Below are positions 44,633-54,619 of a stretch of 64,000 bases of DNA, one piece after another. A program made the position numbers and the translations under genes. Below the pieces are notes generated by a model. That model worked only from the letters and a program-made list of their open reading frames with translations. It was not told the origin of the DNA and made no database searches. Every line of letters begins with the position of its first letter. Position 1 is the first letter of the stretch. Origin of the DNA: Paracoccaceae bacterium (GTDB taxonomy: Bacteria > Pseudomonadota > Alphaproteobacteria > Rhodobacterales > Rhodobacteraceae); contig CP075370.1 in NCBI GenBank assembly GCA_019454225.1, positions 2,532,001-2,596,000 on the forward strand. Reading direction: 5' to 3'.

Positions 44633-46156
44633 CTAGCGCCGCCAGCCCGACGGCGCGAGGAGCGCGAGGATCGCCAGCACCTCGACCCGGCCCAGCACCA
44701 TCAGGACGCCGAGGATCGCCTTGGCCGTGGTCGACAGTTCGATGATCGAGATCGGCGTCTCGGCGGCAAGGTTCGCCAGCGGGCCGGTGGTGGTGAGCGC
44801 GGCGATGGTCAGCACCAGCGCGGGTTCGAAGGGCAACCGCGCAAGCGCCAGCGCCCCGACCCCGACGGTCAGGGTCAGGGCGAAGAGCATGAAGAATATC
44901 CATGCGGCATAGGCCCCCTGGTTGCGCAGGCGCCGCGCCGTCTCGCCCCCCCCGCCGACCGAGGACGGATGGACAAGGCGATCCATCTCGCGCTCGCCAT
45001 GACGGATCAGGGCGTAGACGCGCAGCAGCTTCAGCCCCCCCGCCGTGGTGGCCACGCCCCCCCCGATCATCGCGAGGCCGAGCAGGATCAGCCCCGGCGC
45101 GCCGAGGCCCGACCATGACCGGGCAGCCTGCCAGTCGGCGCTTTCAAGCCCGGTGGTGGTCAGGAACGACAGCGTGGTGAACAGCGCCCCCCAGAGCGCC
45201 CGCGCCCCGGCGCCCAGATCGTTGACGGTGTCGCCGTCCCATGCCCCCGCCCAGTGGCGCAGGAACAGCACGGTGGGCACGGTGACCAGGAAGGCAGCTG
45301 CCAGGCGGATCTCGGGGTCGGACATCGGGCCGGGCGACAGGTCGATCCGCACGGCGCCGGGCAGGCTGCGCCGGGTCAGCGCGGTGAGCAGAACGAGAAA
45401 GACCATCGCCTCGCCCGCAAAGCCGACGGGCGACTGGTGCAGCCCGTTTCCCGCCCCGGCGACGATGCCGCTGGTCGAGACCGTGGCCATCGCCATCATC
45501 AGGGCGGGCAGCGCGCTTTCGCCCGCCGTCAGCAGCCCGACCCAGAGCAGCAGGGTCAGGGCGGCGTAGGCCGGGGCGATGACCAGCGTCTGCCGCACAA
45601 GCCGCGCCGAGGGGTCGGTCAGGCGCGTGGGCGCGTCGCGCGCGGCACCGCCCTGCCCCGGCACGCGGCCCGATGCCACCTCGATGCCGCCGAGGTCCAT
45701 CGGCGCCAGGATCGCGGACACCGAGATCAGCACGAACAGCCCGCCGAACCAGCCCACCAGCCCGCGCCACAGGTGCAGCGTGGGGGAGAGGCGGCCGGGG
45801 GTTTCGTAGACCGTGGCGCCGGTGGTGGTGAAGCAGGACACCATCTCGAACCAGGCGTTGACAAACGAGGTGTCGCGCACCGCCTGGTCGAAGGGCACGG
45901 CATAGAGCAGCGGCAGCAGCAGATAGGCCCCGGCCAGCATCGCCAGATGCCGGCGCGGCACGTTCCGCGGCCGCTGGCCCGCCATGGCGACCCCGACCAT
46001 GGCCGTCAGCAGGAAGATCGTGACACCGGCGTAAAGAAAGGTGCGGGCCACGCGGTGATCGTCATGCAGGTGGCCGTAGACCGCAGGGACCAGCATGACC
46101 ACGGCGGAAAGCCCGGTCAGGATCACCAGAAGCGGCAGGCCGAGGATCGCGCGCAC
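44633..46156 (-). CDS. trkH: Trk-type potassium transporter TrkH
   Basis: A 507-residue integral membrane K+ channel-like transporter with many hydrophobic helices and TrkH-type pore loops (SCFTTTGATVYE, ATVSTSGIVAG, SFLTTTGLES, AALTTTGPLA). It is the channel of the Trk system; TrkA is the regulator. It begins 11 bases after trkA. Confidence 0.94.
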   Translation of the reverse strand: MRAILGLPLLVILTGLSAVVMLVPAVYGHLHDDHRVARTFLYAGVTIFLLTAMVGVAMAGQRPRNVPRRHLAMLAGAYLLLPLLYAVPFDQAVRDTSFVNAWFEMVSCFTTTGATVYETPGRLSPTLHLWRGLVGWFGGLFVLISVSAILAPMDLGGIEVASGRVPGQGGAARDAPTRLTDPSARLVRQTLVIAPAYAALTLLLWVGLLTAGESALPALMMAMATVSTSGIVAGAGNGLHQSPVGFAGEAMVFLVLLTALTRRSLPGAVRIDLSPGPMSDPEIRLAAAFLVTVPTVLFLRHWAGAWDGDTVNDLGAGARALWGALFTTLSFLTTTGLESADWQAARSWSGLGAPGLILLGLAMIGGGVATTAGGLKLLRVYALIRHGEREMDRLVHPSSVGGGGETARRLRNQGAYAAWIFFMLFALTLTVGVGALALARLPFEPALVLTIAALTTTGPLANLAAETPISIIELSTTAKAILGVLMVLGRVEVLAILALLAPSGWRR

Positions 46157-46167
46157 CGCGGCGGCCG

Positions 46168-47544
46168 TCAGAAGAAGTCGATGGAGACCTGCAACAGGCG
46201 CTCCACCTCGGGCACGTCCTTGGCCATGGCCCAGAGCACGATCACATCGCCCTCATCGACGCGCAGGTCGCCCGTGGGTTTCAGCACGCGGTCGCCCTTC
46301 ATCAGCGCGCCGACCAGCACGCCCTCGGGAAACTCGATCTCGCGGATCAGGCGGCCCGAGAGCGGCGAGGTCGACAGGACCTGCGCCTCGATCACCTCGG
46401 CCTCGGCATCGCCGATGGAATAGATCGCGCGCACCCGGCCATGGCGGATGTGCCGCAGGATCGACGACACGGTGGTGCCGCGCGGGTTGATGTAGGCGTC
46501 GATGTCGAGCGCGCCCATCAGCGGCACCAGCGTCGGGTCGTTCACCAGAGCGATCGACATGCGGCAGCCCGCCTGCTTGGCCCGCACGGCCACCAGCAGG
46601 TTCGTCTTGTCGTCGTCGGTCACCGCCAGCATCACGTCGGCCTTGTCGATGCCCGCCTCTTCCAGAAGCGCGATGTCGAGCCCGTCGCCGTTCAGCACGA
46701 TGGTGCGTTCCAGCGTGTCGGCGGCGATCTCGGCGCGGGTGCGGCTTTTCTCGATCAGCTTGACGCGCATCCGGTCGGCGCGGGTTTCAAGCGCCCGGGC
46801 AACGCCGAGTCCCACATTGCCCGCGCCCACGATGACGATGCGTTCCAACTTGCGCGTGGTCTTGCCGAAGATGTCCAGCGTGCGGTTCACATCCTCGGTA
46901 TGGGTGAACACATAGATGCGGTCGCCCGCGAAAAGCTGGTCGCCCGCATCGGGCGCGAACAGACGTTCGTCGCGCCGCACGCCCACCACGATGGCCCGCA
47001 GGGTCGAGAACAGTTCGGTGAGCTGCCGAAGCGGTGTGTTCAGCACCGGGCAGTCATCGTCCAGCAGGATGCCCAGCAGCTGCGCCCGGCCGTTCATGAA
47101 GCTTTCGGTGTCGAAGGTCGCGGGGGCCGCGATGCGTTGCAGCGCGGCCTCGGCCACCTCCTGCTCGGGGCTGATGACGACGTCGATCGGCAGGTGGTCG
47201 CGGCGGTAGAGATCGGCATAGCGGTCGGCCAGATAGTTCTGCGCGCGCAGCCGGGCGATCTTGCGGGTGATGCCGAACACCGAATGGGCCACCTGGCAGG
47301 TGACCATGTTCACCTCGTCGGAATGGGTGGCGGCGATGATCATGTCGGCGTCGCGCGCGCCCGCGCGTTCCAGCACGTCGGGCCAGGAGGCAAAGCCCAC
47401 CACGCCCTGCACGTCCAGCGTGTCGGTGGCGCGGCGCACCAGATCGGCGCTGACGTCCACGATGGTCACGTCATTCCTTTCGCCTGCCAGATGGCGGGCG
47501 ATCTGCCAGCCGACCTGGCCCGCGCCGCAGATGATCACCTTCAT
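46168..47544 (-). CDS. trkA: Trk system potassium uptake regulator TrkA
   Basis: A 458-residue cytoplasmic protein with two RCK repeats, each with a Rossmann NAD-binding motif (IICGAGQVGWQIARHL at the start; IVGAGNVGLGVARAL in the middle). It binds nucleotides and gates TrkH. It usually follows ntrX directly in this group; here an RTX gene intervenes. Confidence 0.95.
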   Translation of the reverse strand: MKVIICGAGQVGWQIARHLAGERNDVTIVDVSADLVRRATDTLDVQGVVGFASWPDVLERAGARDADMIIAATHSDEVNMVTCQVAHSVFGITRKIARLRAQNYLADRYADLYRRDHLPIDVVISPEQEVAEAALQRIAAPATFDTESFMNGRAQLLGILLDDDCPVLNTPLRQLTELFSTLRAIVVGVRRDERLFAPDAGDQLFAGDRIYVFTHTEDVNRTLDIFGKTTRKLERIVIVGAGNVGLGVARALETRADRMRVKLIEKSRTRAEIAADTLERTIVLNGDGLDIALLEEAGIDKADVMLAVTDDDKTNLLVAVRAKQAGCRMSIALVNDPTLVPLMGALDIDAYINPRGTTVSSILRHIRHGRVRAIYSIGDAEAEVIEAQVLSTSPLSGRLIREIEFPEGVLVGALMKGDRVLKPTGDLRVDEGDVIVLWAMAKDVPEVERLLQVSIDFF

Positions 47545-47563
47545 CCCCTAGGCTCCACCCGGA

Positions 47564-47592
47564 CCGACGGCTCTGCATCGCAGAACCGTCGG
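47564..47592 (-). terminator. terminator after the RTX gene
   Basis: A 13-bp inverted repeat with a three-base loop sits in the 67 bases between the RTX stop and trkA. One position is mismatched on the plus strand, but on the minus strand it becomes a G-U pair, so the hairpin fits the RTX transcript. No T tract follows. Confidence 0.5.
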
Positions 47593-47611
47593 GCGCGGTC
47601 AACGGCGGGGG

Positions 47612-49225
47612 TCAGAGCGCGAAGTCGTCGGCGGTCAGCTTGTAGGTGCCCGTCAGCACGATCCGAAGGTCCGCCACGCCGTCGCCGGTGGTCTCGCCAT
47701 AGATCGTGGTGGTGCCCACGCCGAGTTCGTATCGCAGCTGGCCGGGCGTTCCGGCCGTGAAGGCGGCCGTGCCGATGAAGTTGAACACCAGCGTGTCGAA
47801 GCCGCGCACCACGCCGATTTCCGACAGGTCGATGATGTCCTGCCGGCGCGTGAAATCGGTGATCAGGTCGGACTTGGTCGGGCCGCTTTCAGCCACGCGA
47901 CGGAACACAAACACATCTGCACCGGAACCGCCTGTCATGACATCGGCGCCGTTGCCGCCGACCAGCGTATCGTTGCCCGAGCCTCCGAACAGCGAATCGT
48001 TGCCGGCGCCGCCGTCCAGAACGTCGTTGCCGCGGTTTCCGGTCAGCACGTTGGTCCCTGCCGAACCGGTAAGGGTATCGTTGCCCAGACCGCCGGTGAG
48101 GTTCTCGAAGGATTGGAACGAGTCGCCCTCGGCCTCGCCGCCGGAGGCGGCGCCGGTTGCCAGATTGACGTTCACGCCCGCCCTGTCGAACGCATAGCTG
48201 AGCGTGTCGATGCCGTTGTCGCCGAAAAGGGCATCGGCGCCCATGCCGCCGATGATGGTGTCGTTGCCGTCGTGTCCCTGGATGAAATCATCCGCCGACC
48301 TGCCGCGAATGTAGTCGCCGGCGGTGCCGCCCTGCACGACCAGAAACTGTTCGATGCCGCTGAGCGTCAGCCCCGTGCCGATGTCACGGCCACCGCCGCC
48401 GTCCGAGATGTCGATCGTCAGGGCGATGGATTCGACGAAGATGCCGCCTCCGATGCCCAACGAGGGCAGGAAGATCAGGTCGTCAAAGCCGCTGCCCCCG
48501 TCCACGCTGCCCGTCACGCCATGGCCGATCCGCAGCTTGTCATTGCCGCCACCGCCATCGAAGGTCACCAGAGCCTCCTGGAAGGCCCGGAGCGTGTCCT
48601 GCCCGTTGGCGCCCAGCACGGTGTGGGTGCCGCCCTCGGCCTCGAAGTCGATCCGTTCGAAGCCGGAAAAGGTGGAGTTCCCGACCGTGCCGTTTCCGGT
48701 CGAAAGATCGATGTTCGCCGAAGCCGTGCCGCTGCCGTGAACGCCGATCAGATCGTTCCCCGAACCGCCGTAGGCCGTGTCGCCGTCGTCATCCAGAACG
48801 ATCCAGTCGTTGCCGGCACCGCCATAGAGCGTGTCGATGCCGCCATTGCCAACCAGGAAGTCCTCGCCGCTCCCGCCATAGATCCGTTCGCTTGCCGACG
48901 TCCCGCGGACCTGGTCGTCGCCGCCGGTGCCATAGAGTGTCACGCGATCCTGGAAGGACCAGTTCACGAACTGGAAGTCATCCTCGAGATTGTATTGCGG
49001 CGATGTGCCGAAATGCTGCCCGAAGTGCAGGACCAGGTGATTGCGCCCCAGACCGCCGGTGATCGTGATCGGCGGCGGATCCGCCTCGGAGTGGTTGAAC
49101 TGGGCGATGTGAAAGGTCGCCGTGAGGGTACCCGAGCCGGCGAACGACTGGAAGGTGACGGCATCGACCTCGGGGATGATCTGGTTGGAAAAGTCGGTCG
49201 TCGAAGAAATCACGTAGGTCGGCAT
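47612..49225 (-). CDS. RTX-type calcium-binding secreted protein
   Basis: A 537-residue protein with no Sec signal. It has several blocks of the GGxGxDxLx nonapeptide repeat, for example GGAGNDWIVL, GGAGNDSLFGGSGNDTLVGG and GGSGADVFVF, in residues about 100-160 and 310-450. A C-terminal serralysin-like block (DLITDFTRRQDIIDLSEI) follows. These features predict export by a type I system and calcium-dependent folding outside the cell. No protease or lipase domain is visible. It breaks the usual ntrX-trkA neighbourhood and has its own hairpin downstream. Confidence 0.88.
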   Translation of the reverse strand: MPTYVISSTTDFSNQIIPEVDAVTFQSFAGSGTLTATFHIAQFNHSEADPPPITITGGLGRNHLVLHFGQHFGTSPQYNLEDDFQFVNWSFQDRVTLYGTGGDDQVRGTSASERIYGGSGEDFLVGNGGIDTLYGGAGNDWIVLDDDGDTAYGGSGNDLIGVHGSGTASANIDLSTGNGTVGNSTFSGFERIDFEAEGGTHTVLGANGQDTLRAFQEALVTFDGGGGNDKLRIGHGVTGSVDGGSGFDDLIFLPSLGIGGGIFVESIALTIDISDGGGGRDIGTGLTLSGIEQFLVVQGGTAGDYIRGRSADDFIQGHDGNDTIIGGMGADALFGDNGIDTLSYAFDRAGVNVNLATGAASGGEAEGDSFQSFENLTGGLGNDTLTGSAGTNVLTGNRGNDVLDGGAGNDSLFGGSGNDTLVGGNGADVMTGGSGADVFVFRRVAESGPTKSDLITDFTRRQDIIDLSEIGVVRGFDTLVFNFIGTAAFTAGTPGQLRYELGVGTTTIYGETTGDGVADLRIVLTGTYKLTADDFAL

Positions 49226-49359
49226 GGAACGATCCTTACATTACTGGAATGACTGAACTCCTCGGGAAATGCGCAATCTGTGCGGCCTGAAGGCTATCAC
49301 ACCCCGCCGATTCGACATACCGCCCTGTCCCGCCCGCGCCGGGCCGGCGCAGCGGCCTG

Positions 49360-50772
49360 TCAGTCGTCGTCGTCCATCCCGTCGTCATCGGCCTGCGCCA
49401 CGCGCATGCCGGACTTGGAAGTGGTCACCACGCCCAGCGATTTAAGCTTGCGGTGCAGCGCGCTGCGTTCCATGCCGACAAAGCCCGCAGTGCGGCTGAT
49501 GTTGCCGCCGAAGCGGTTGATCTGGGTCAGCAGGTATTCCTTTTCAAACAGTTCGCGCGCCTCGCGCAGCGGCAGCGTGGCCATCGTGCCGCCCAGGAAC
49601 ATGCGCCCGCCGCCGTCGGACGGGGTGTCCTGCCCCGGCAGTTCGCGCGCCTCGATCACCTCGCCGCCGTCGCCGAGGATCAGCACCCGCTCGATCACGT
49701 TGCGCAGCTGACGGATGTTGCCGGGCCATTGCATCGTCTGGAGCATCGCCTCGGCCTCGGAGGACAGGCGGCGCTGTGGCAGGCCCTGTGTGCGGTGGAA
49801 ATGGCCGATGAAATGCGCGGCAAGCTCGGGGATGTCCTCGCGCCGTTCCTCGAGACTGGGCACCGCGATCGGCACGACGTTCAGCCGGTCGAACAGTTCC
49901 TGACGGAACCGGCCCGCGCGGATCTCGGCGGCGAGGTCGCGGCAGGTCGAGCTGATCACGCGCAGGTCGACCCGCACCTTGTCGGTGCCGCCGGCGCGGG
50001 TGAACTGCTGTTCGACCAGGACCCTCAGGATTTTCGACTGCGTGCCGATGGGCATGTCGCCCACCTCGTCGAAATAGATCACGCCGCCGTGGGCCTGCTC
50101 CAGCAGCCCCTTCTCGACCCCTCGCTCGGGGGTTTCGCGGCCGAACAGCACCTCTTCCATGCGCTCGGGCTCGATCGTGGCCGATGTGACGGTGACGAAG
50201 GGCGCCTGCGCGCGGTTCGAATGGGTGTGGATGTAACGCGCGGCCAGTTCCTTGCCGCTGCCGGGATGGCCGGTCAGCATCACCCGGCCGTTCGACTTGG
50301 TCACCTTGTCCAGCTGGCCCTTGAGGGTGCGGAAGGCGGGCGAGCCGCCCAGCATCTCGGCCGACGAGACCTCGCGGCGCTTCAGGTCGGTATTCTCGCG
50401 GCGCAGGCGCGAGGTTTCCATGGCGCGGCTGACCACGACCAGCAGCTGGTCGATGTTGAAGGGCTTTTCGATGAAGTCATAGGCGCCCTGCTTGATCGCG
50501 GCCACCGCGATCTCGATGTTGCCGTGGCCCGAGATGATGATGATCGGCACGTCGGGGTTGTCGCGCTTGACCGTCTTGAGGATGTCGATCCCGTCCATCC
50601 GGCTGTCCTTGAGCCAGATGTCCAGCACCATCAGCGCCGGGGCCTCGGCGTTGATCTCGGCCATGCAGTCGTCGGAATTGCCCGCCAGACGCACGGCATA
50701 GCCCTCGTCGCGCAGGATGTCGCCGATCAGTTCGCGGATATCCTTTTCGTCGTCCACGATCAGGATGCTCAT
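49360..50772 (-). CDS. ntrX: response regulator NtrX
   Basis: A 470-residue NtrC-type regulator: receiver domain with Asp51 as phosphorylation site, a AAA+ domain with GHPGSGKE (Walker A) and IYFDEVGDMP (Walker B), and a C-terminal Fis-type helix-turn-helix. The GAFTGA loop that contacts sigma-54 is missing; at its place the sequence runs LFGRETPERGVEKG. It probably acts with sigma-70 or by direct binding. The ATG at 50772 follows GGAGAA. It is downstream of its kinase NtrY with a 10-base gap. Confidence 0.94.
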   Translation of the reverse strand: MSILIVDDEKDIRELIGDILRDEGYAVRLAGNSDDCMAEINAEAPALMVLDIWLKDSRMDGIDILKTVKRDNPDVPIIIISGHGNIEIAVAAIKQGAYDFIEKPFNIDQLLVVVSRAMETSRLRRENTDLKRREVSSAEMLGGSPAFRTLKGQLDKVTKSNGRVMLTGHPGSGKELAARYIHTHSNRAQAPFVTVTSATIEPERMEEVLFGRETPERGVEKGLLEQAHGGVIYFDEVGDMPIGTQSKILRVLVEQQFTRAGGTDKVRVDLRVISSTCRDLAAEIRAGRFRQELFDRLNVVPIAVPSLEERREDIPELAAHFIGHFHRTQGLPQRRLSSEAEAMLQTMQWPGNIRQLRNVIERVLILGDGGEVIEARELPGQDTPSDGGGRMFLGGTMATLPLREARELFEKEYLLTQINRFGGNISRTAGFVGMERSALHRKLKSLGVVTTSKSGMRVAQADDDGMDDDD

Positions 50773-50782
50773 TCCAGTTCTC

Positions 50783-53038
50783 CTATCCCGCCTGTCCTGC
50801 GGCACCCCGCCGCCGCGCGGCACGCACCAGGCGCGGCAGGCGGATCACCGCCATGGCGCCGGGATGCGCACCCGGGGCGAAGGGATCGGCGTCTTCAAGC
50901 GCCAGTGTGCCGCCGTGTTCCTCGATGATCTTCCTGACGATGGGCAGGCCCAGGCCGGTGCCCTTTTCGCGTGTCGTCACATAGGGTTCGAACAGCCGCG
51001 CGCGATCGGGCGGCAGGCCCGTGCCGTTGTCGCAAATCCGGATCACCACCTGGTCGGGGCCGGTTTCCAGCGCCACGCGCACCTCGGGCACGTGCCCGTC
51101 CGGCGCGCCTTTTTGCTGAAGCGTTTCAATGGCCTCGCCTGCGTTCTTGATCAGGTTCGTCAGGGCCTGACCGATCATGGTGGCGTCCAGATCCATCGTC
51201 ACCGGCCCTTCGGGCAGGTCCGACACCAGGCGGACCCCGGGCATCCCCGCCGTCTGCAGTGTCACCGCATCGCGGACCAGCCGAACGATGTCTTCCTCGC
51301 GCCGGTCGGGTTCGGGCATGCGGGCGAATTTCGAGAACTCGTCCACGATGCGGCGCAGATCGCCGGTCTGGCGCACGATGACATCGGCATACTGGTCAAG
51401 GTCGTCAGGGTTGTCCACCTGGCCACGGAACTTGCGCTTGATGCGTTCGGCCGACAGCTGGATCGGCGTCAGCGGGTTCTTGATCTCATGCGCGATGCGG
51501 CGGGCGACGTCGCCCCAGGCGGCCATCCGCTGCGCGCTGACCAGATCGGTCACGTCATCGAACGCCACCACATAGCCCTCCAGCCGCCCGGTGTCCGACC
51601 GGCGGCCCGCCATGCGGACCAGCAGGCTTTCCATGCGCCCCTTGCGGGTCAGCCGCACCTCTTCCTGCACGGCCGCCCCGACCCCGTCGCGCAGCCGTTC
51701 GAACAGCGGGGCGAATTCCGGCACGGCGGCGTCGATCGACAGGCCATGCGCGGCACCCATGTCCAGCAGCCGTTCGCCCGCGCGGTTCACGAAGTCGATG
51801 CGCCCCTCGGCATCGAGGCCGATCACCCCGGCGGTCACCGAGGACAGGACCGAGTCGAACAGCCGCCGGCGCCCCTCGATCGCCCGCGTGTTCTCGACAA
51901 GCGCCTCGCGCTGCGCCTTGAGCTGGCGCGTCATCCGGTTGAACAGGCGGCCCATCATCGCGATCTCGTCGTCGCCGTCCTCCTCGGGCACCTGCACGTC
52001 CAGATCGCCGCCGCCGACCCGCTGCGCCGCGCTGGCCAGCCGCCCCACCGGGCGCGACAGCCGTTCGGCAAAGGACAGGCCCAGCCAGACCGCCGCAAGG
52101 ATCAGGATCAGGGCAAAGCCGAGGTAGAGCAGCCCGAACTCGAACAGAAGCCGCCCGCGCTCGGACTCGAGCTGCTGATACAGGCGCACGGTCTCGCGGG
52201 TGTCGTCGAGCAGCGACAGGATCGAGCCGTCGACGGTACGCGTGACATAGAGGTAACGGTCGGCATAGGCATCCAGATGGACGACCGCGCGCAGTTCGTC
52301 GTTCGGCCAGTCGTCGATCAGCACCGTCTCGCCGGTTTCCCGCGCGCGGTCGATCACCTCCTGCGGCGGGGTTTCGAAATCGAACAGGTAGGACCGTTCG
52401 CCCCGCGTCATCAGCGTGCCCGCGCCGTCGATCAGGAACACCTCCTTCAGGCCGCGCTGGATCGCTGCCTGGCCCTGCGTCAGCACCGGGCGCAACTGGT
52501 CGTCGGCAAGGAAGAAGGTCGACTGCTTGGCCACGTTCAGATAGGCGGCCAGCGCGCCGGTATCCTCGGTCAGGTCGCGGCGGTGTTCGCCGTCATAGGC
52601 CTGCGCGGCGGCCAGCGAGGTGCCGACCACATCGCGCACCCGCTGCGAGAACCACCCCTCGAGCCCGACATTGACGGTCAGCACGGCAAAGACCGCCACG
52701 ATCACCGTGGGCACCAGCGCCACAAACGCAAAGACACCCGACAGACGAAGGTGCAGGCGCGACCCGGCGGACTGGCTGCGCCGGTCCGAGATCATCCGCG
52801 CCACCCGGGCCAGCACCAGCGCCGCCACGACCAGCACATAGACGAAGTCTGCCAGCAGGATCAGCCGCAGCGCGGGCGAGTTCGCGCCCTGGTTCATCGG
52901 TCCGAGGATCAGGAAGGTGCCGAGCGCCAGCACCGGCCCCAGGACCACCAGGCCGAAGGTCATGGCGGCCTGCACCCGGCGCTGGCGGCGCAGCCGCGAC
53001 AGCCGATCCCACGTCCGCCCGGCGCCCGTGCTCGACAT
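50783..53038 (-). CDS. ntrY: sensor histidine kinase NtrY
   Basis: A 751-residue membrane kinase. It has about four membrane helices (three near the N-terminus, one near residue 300) with a periplasmic loop between the last two. A HAMP linker, a PAS domain, a HisKA domain with His517 in HEIKNPLTPI, and an ATPase domain (NLIKNAGEA, DNGTGLP, GTGLGLPIV) follow. I chose the ATG at 53038; a GTG at 53122 would add 28 residues. It pairs with NtrX in sensing nitrogen or redox state. Confidence 0.93.
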   Translation of the reverse strand: MSSTGAGRTWDRLSRLRRQRRVQAAMTFGLVVLGPVLALGTFLILGPMNQGANSPALRLILLADFVYVLVVAALVLARVARMISDRRSQSAGSRLHLRLSGVFAFVALVPTVIVAVFAVLTVNVGLEGWFSQRVRDVVGTSLAAAQAYDGEHRRDLTEDTGALAAYLNVAKQSTFFLADDQLRPVLTQGQAAIQRGLKEVFLIDGAGTLMTRGERSYLFDFETPPQEVIDRARETGETVLIDDWPNDELRAVVHLDAYADRYLYVTRTVDGSILSLLDDTRETVRLYQQLESERGRLLFEFGLLYLGFALILILAAVWLGLSFAERLSRPVGRLASAAQRVGGGDLDVQVPEEDGDDEIAMMGRLFNRMTRQLKAQREALVENTRAIEGRRRLFDSVLSSVTAGVIGLDAEGRIDFVNRAGERLLDMGAAHGLSIDAAVPEFAPLFERLRDGVGAAVQEEVRLTRKGRMESLLVRMAGRRSDTGRLEGYVVAFDDVTDLVSAQRMAAWGDVARRIAHEIKNPLTPIQLSAERIKRKFRGQVDNPDDLDQYADVIVRQTGDLRRIVDEFSKFARMPEPDRREEDIVRLVRDAVTLQTAGMPGVRLVSDLPEGPVTMDLDATMIGQALTNLIKNAGEAIETLQQKGAPDGHVPEVRVALETGPDQVVIRICDNGTGLPPDRARLFEPYVTTREKGTGLGLPIVRKIIEEHGGTLALEDADPFAPGAHPGAMAVIRLPRLVRAARRRGAAGQAG

Positions 53039-53138
53039 GCTGGCCACCACCGAATGAACCCTCCACAGGGCGCAGGCCGAACCGGCACGCCCCCACATCT
53101 TGGGGCGCGACTCTTGCGTCACGCACCCTGTGGCGGTT

Positions 53139-54506
53139 TTACATCAGCTTTCGACGCCGTGTCACGCGAATATCGAGATCGGTGATCTTCTTGCGCAGGG
53201 TATTGCGGTTGATGCCCAGAAGGTCGGCACAGCGTGCCTGGTTCCCGGCGGTGGCATCCAGCGCGATCTCGATCAGCGGCGCCTCGATCTCGCGCAGGAT
53301 GCGCTGATAGACGCCGGGGGGTGGCAGCGCGCCGCCGTGCAGGTCGAAATAGCGCTTCAGGTGGCGGGCCACGCTGGCCGACAGCTTTTCGCCCTCGCCG
53401 CCGCCGCGCAGCGGTTCCAGCGCGGGCTGGCTGCCCAGCACGGCCTCGACCTCGGCGCGGGTGATCTCGGGTTCCGAACTGGTGACGAGAAGGCGCTTCA
53501 GCGTGTTTTCAAGCTGCCGCACATTGCCCGGCCAGGAATAGCTGCGCACCAGTTCGCGCGCCTCGGACGACAGTTTCCGGACCTGCCCGCTGTCGCGTTC
53601 GCCGCGCGCCAGGAAATGCTCGGCCAGCAGCGGGATGTCGTCGACCCGTTCGCGCAGGGCCGGAACATGCAGCGTGACGCCACCCAGCCGGTAGAACAGG
53701 TCCTGCCGGAACTGGCCGGATTCCATCCGCGCCGACAGGTCGACCTGGCTGGTCGCCATCACGCGCGGGGCCGGATCGGTCGCCAGGTCGAGCATGCGGA
53801 CGATGCGGGCCTGCGTCTCCTCGTCGTAGTCGGCCACCTCGTCAAACACGAGACTGCCGCCGCGCACCCGGTTCATCAGTTGCGCGGGGCCCTCGACGCC
53901 CGCCAGGTCGGCGGCCTGCGCCACCACGAAGGGCTGGTTCCGCCGGTCCGAGAAATCGTGGATCGCGCGGGCGATCAGGCTTTTGCCGGTGCCGGATTCG
54001 CCGGTGATCAGCACCGCGAGGTCGCTGTTCATCACCCGCGCGACCAGACGGTACAGCGCCTGCATGGCGGGGGTGCGCCCGACCAGCGGCAGTTCGTCGC
54101 CCGCCTCGCGCGGGGCCGAGGCCGGGCGGGCCGGCGCACGGCGCTTGAGGTCCAGCGCGCGGGCCGAACGCTTCATCAGGTCGGGCAGGTCGAAGGGTTT
54201 CGGCAGGTAGTCATAGGCCTCGGCCTCGGCGGCCTGGATCGCCGTCATGATCGTGTTCTGCGCGCTGATCACGATGACCGGCAGACCCGGGCGCAGCTTG
54301 CCGATGCGCGGCAGGGCATCCAGACCGTTGCCGTCGGGCATGATCACGTCCGAGATCACGAGGTCGCCCTTGCCTTCCTCGACCCAGCGCATCAGCGTCA
54401 TCAGGCTGGATGTCGCGTGCACCTTGCACCCCGCGCGTGTCAGCGCCTGCGTCAGCACCGTGCGGATCGTGCGGTCGTCGTCGGCTACCAGAACCGTGCC
54501 ATCCAT
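53139..54506 (-). CDS. ntrC: nitrogen regulator NtrC
   Basis: A 455-residue response regulator with receiver Asp53, AAA+ domain (Walker A GESGTGKS, Walker [11 protein letters not shown]) and a C-terminal Fis-type helix-turn-helix ([18 protein letters not shown]). As in NtrX, the GAFTGA loop is absent: the region between the Walker motifs is shortened. In Rhodobacter capsulatus NtrC is known to lack this loop and to work with the housekeeping sigma factor, so the same is likely here. It is followed by ntrY and preceded by ntrB. Confidence 0.94.
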   Translation of the reverse strand: MDGTVLVADDDRTIRTVLTQALTRAGCKVHATSSLMTLMRWVEEGKGDLVISDVIMPDGNGLDALPRIGKLRPGLPVIVISAQNTIMTAIQAAEAEAYDYLPKPFDLPDLMKRSARALDLKRRAPARPASAPREAGDELPLVGRTPAMQALYRLVARVMNSDLAVLITGESGTGKSLIARAIHDFSDRRNQPFVVAQAADLAGVEGPAQLMNRVRGGSLVFDEVADYDEETQARIVRMLDLATDPAPRVMATSQVDLSARMESGQFRQDLFYRLGGVTLHVPALRERVDDIPLLAEHFLARGERDSGQVRKLSSEARELVRSYSWPGNVRQLENTLKRLLVTSSEPEITRAEVEAVLGSQPALEPLRGGGEGEKLSASVARHLKRYFDLHGGALPPPGVYQRILREIEAPLIEIALDATAGNQARCADLLGINRNTLRKKITDLDIRVTRRRKLM

Positions 54507-54619
54507 CGCCTATTCCTTCCCCGGGCAACCGCACCTGCGGCCTGCCCCTGCTCTTGCCTCAAAATCCCGCATCGCGGCCGGAAGCGCGGCCGCGCCGCGC
54601 GGTCCGCCCGCTGGCCGCA

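Noticed and set aside
47940-48100. Repeated short segments that look like a CRISPR-type repeat
   Set aside because: They are the degenerate codons of RTX nonapeptide repeats inside an open frame; no unique spacers of constant length.
49321-49360. GC-rich inverted repeat between ntrX and the RTX gene
   Set aside because: Only about five base pairs with a GC-only sequence; expected by chance at this GC content.
50717-53185. 822-codon plus-strand frame opposite ntrY
   Set aside because: Gln/Arg/His-rich antisense shadow of a clear kinase gene.
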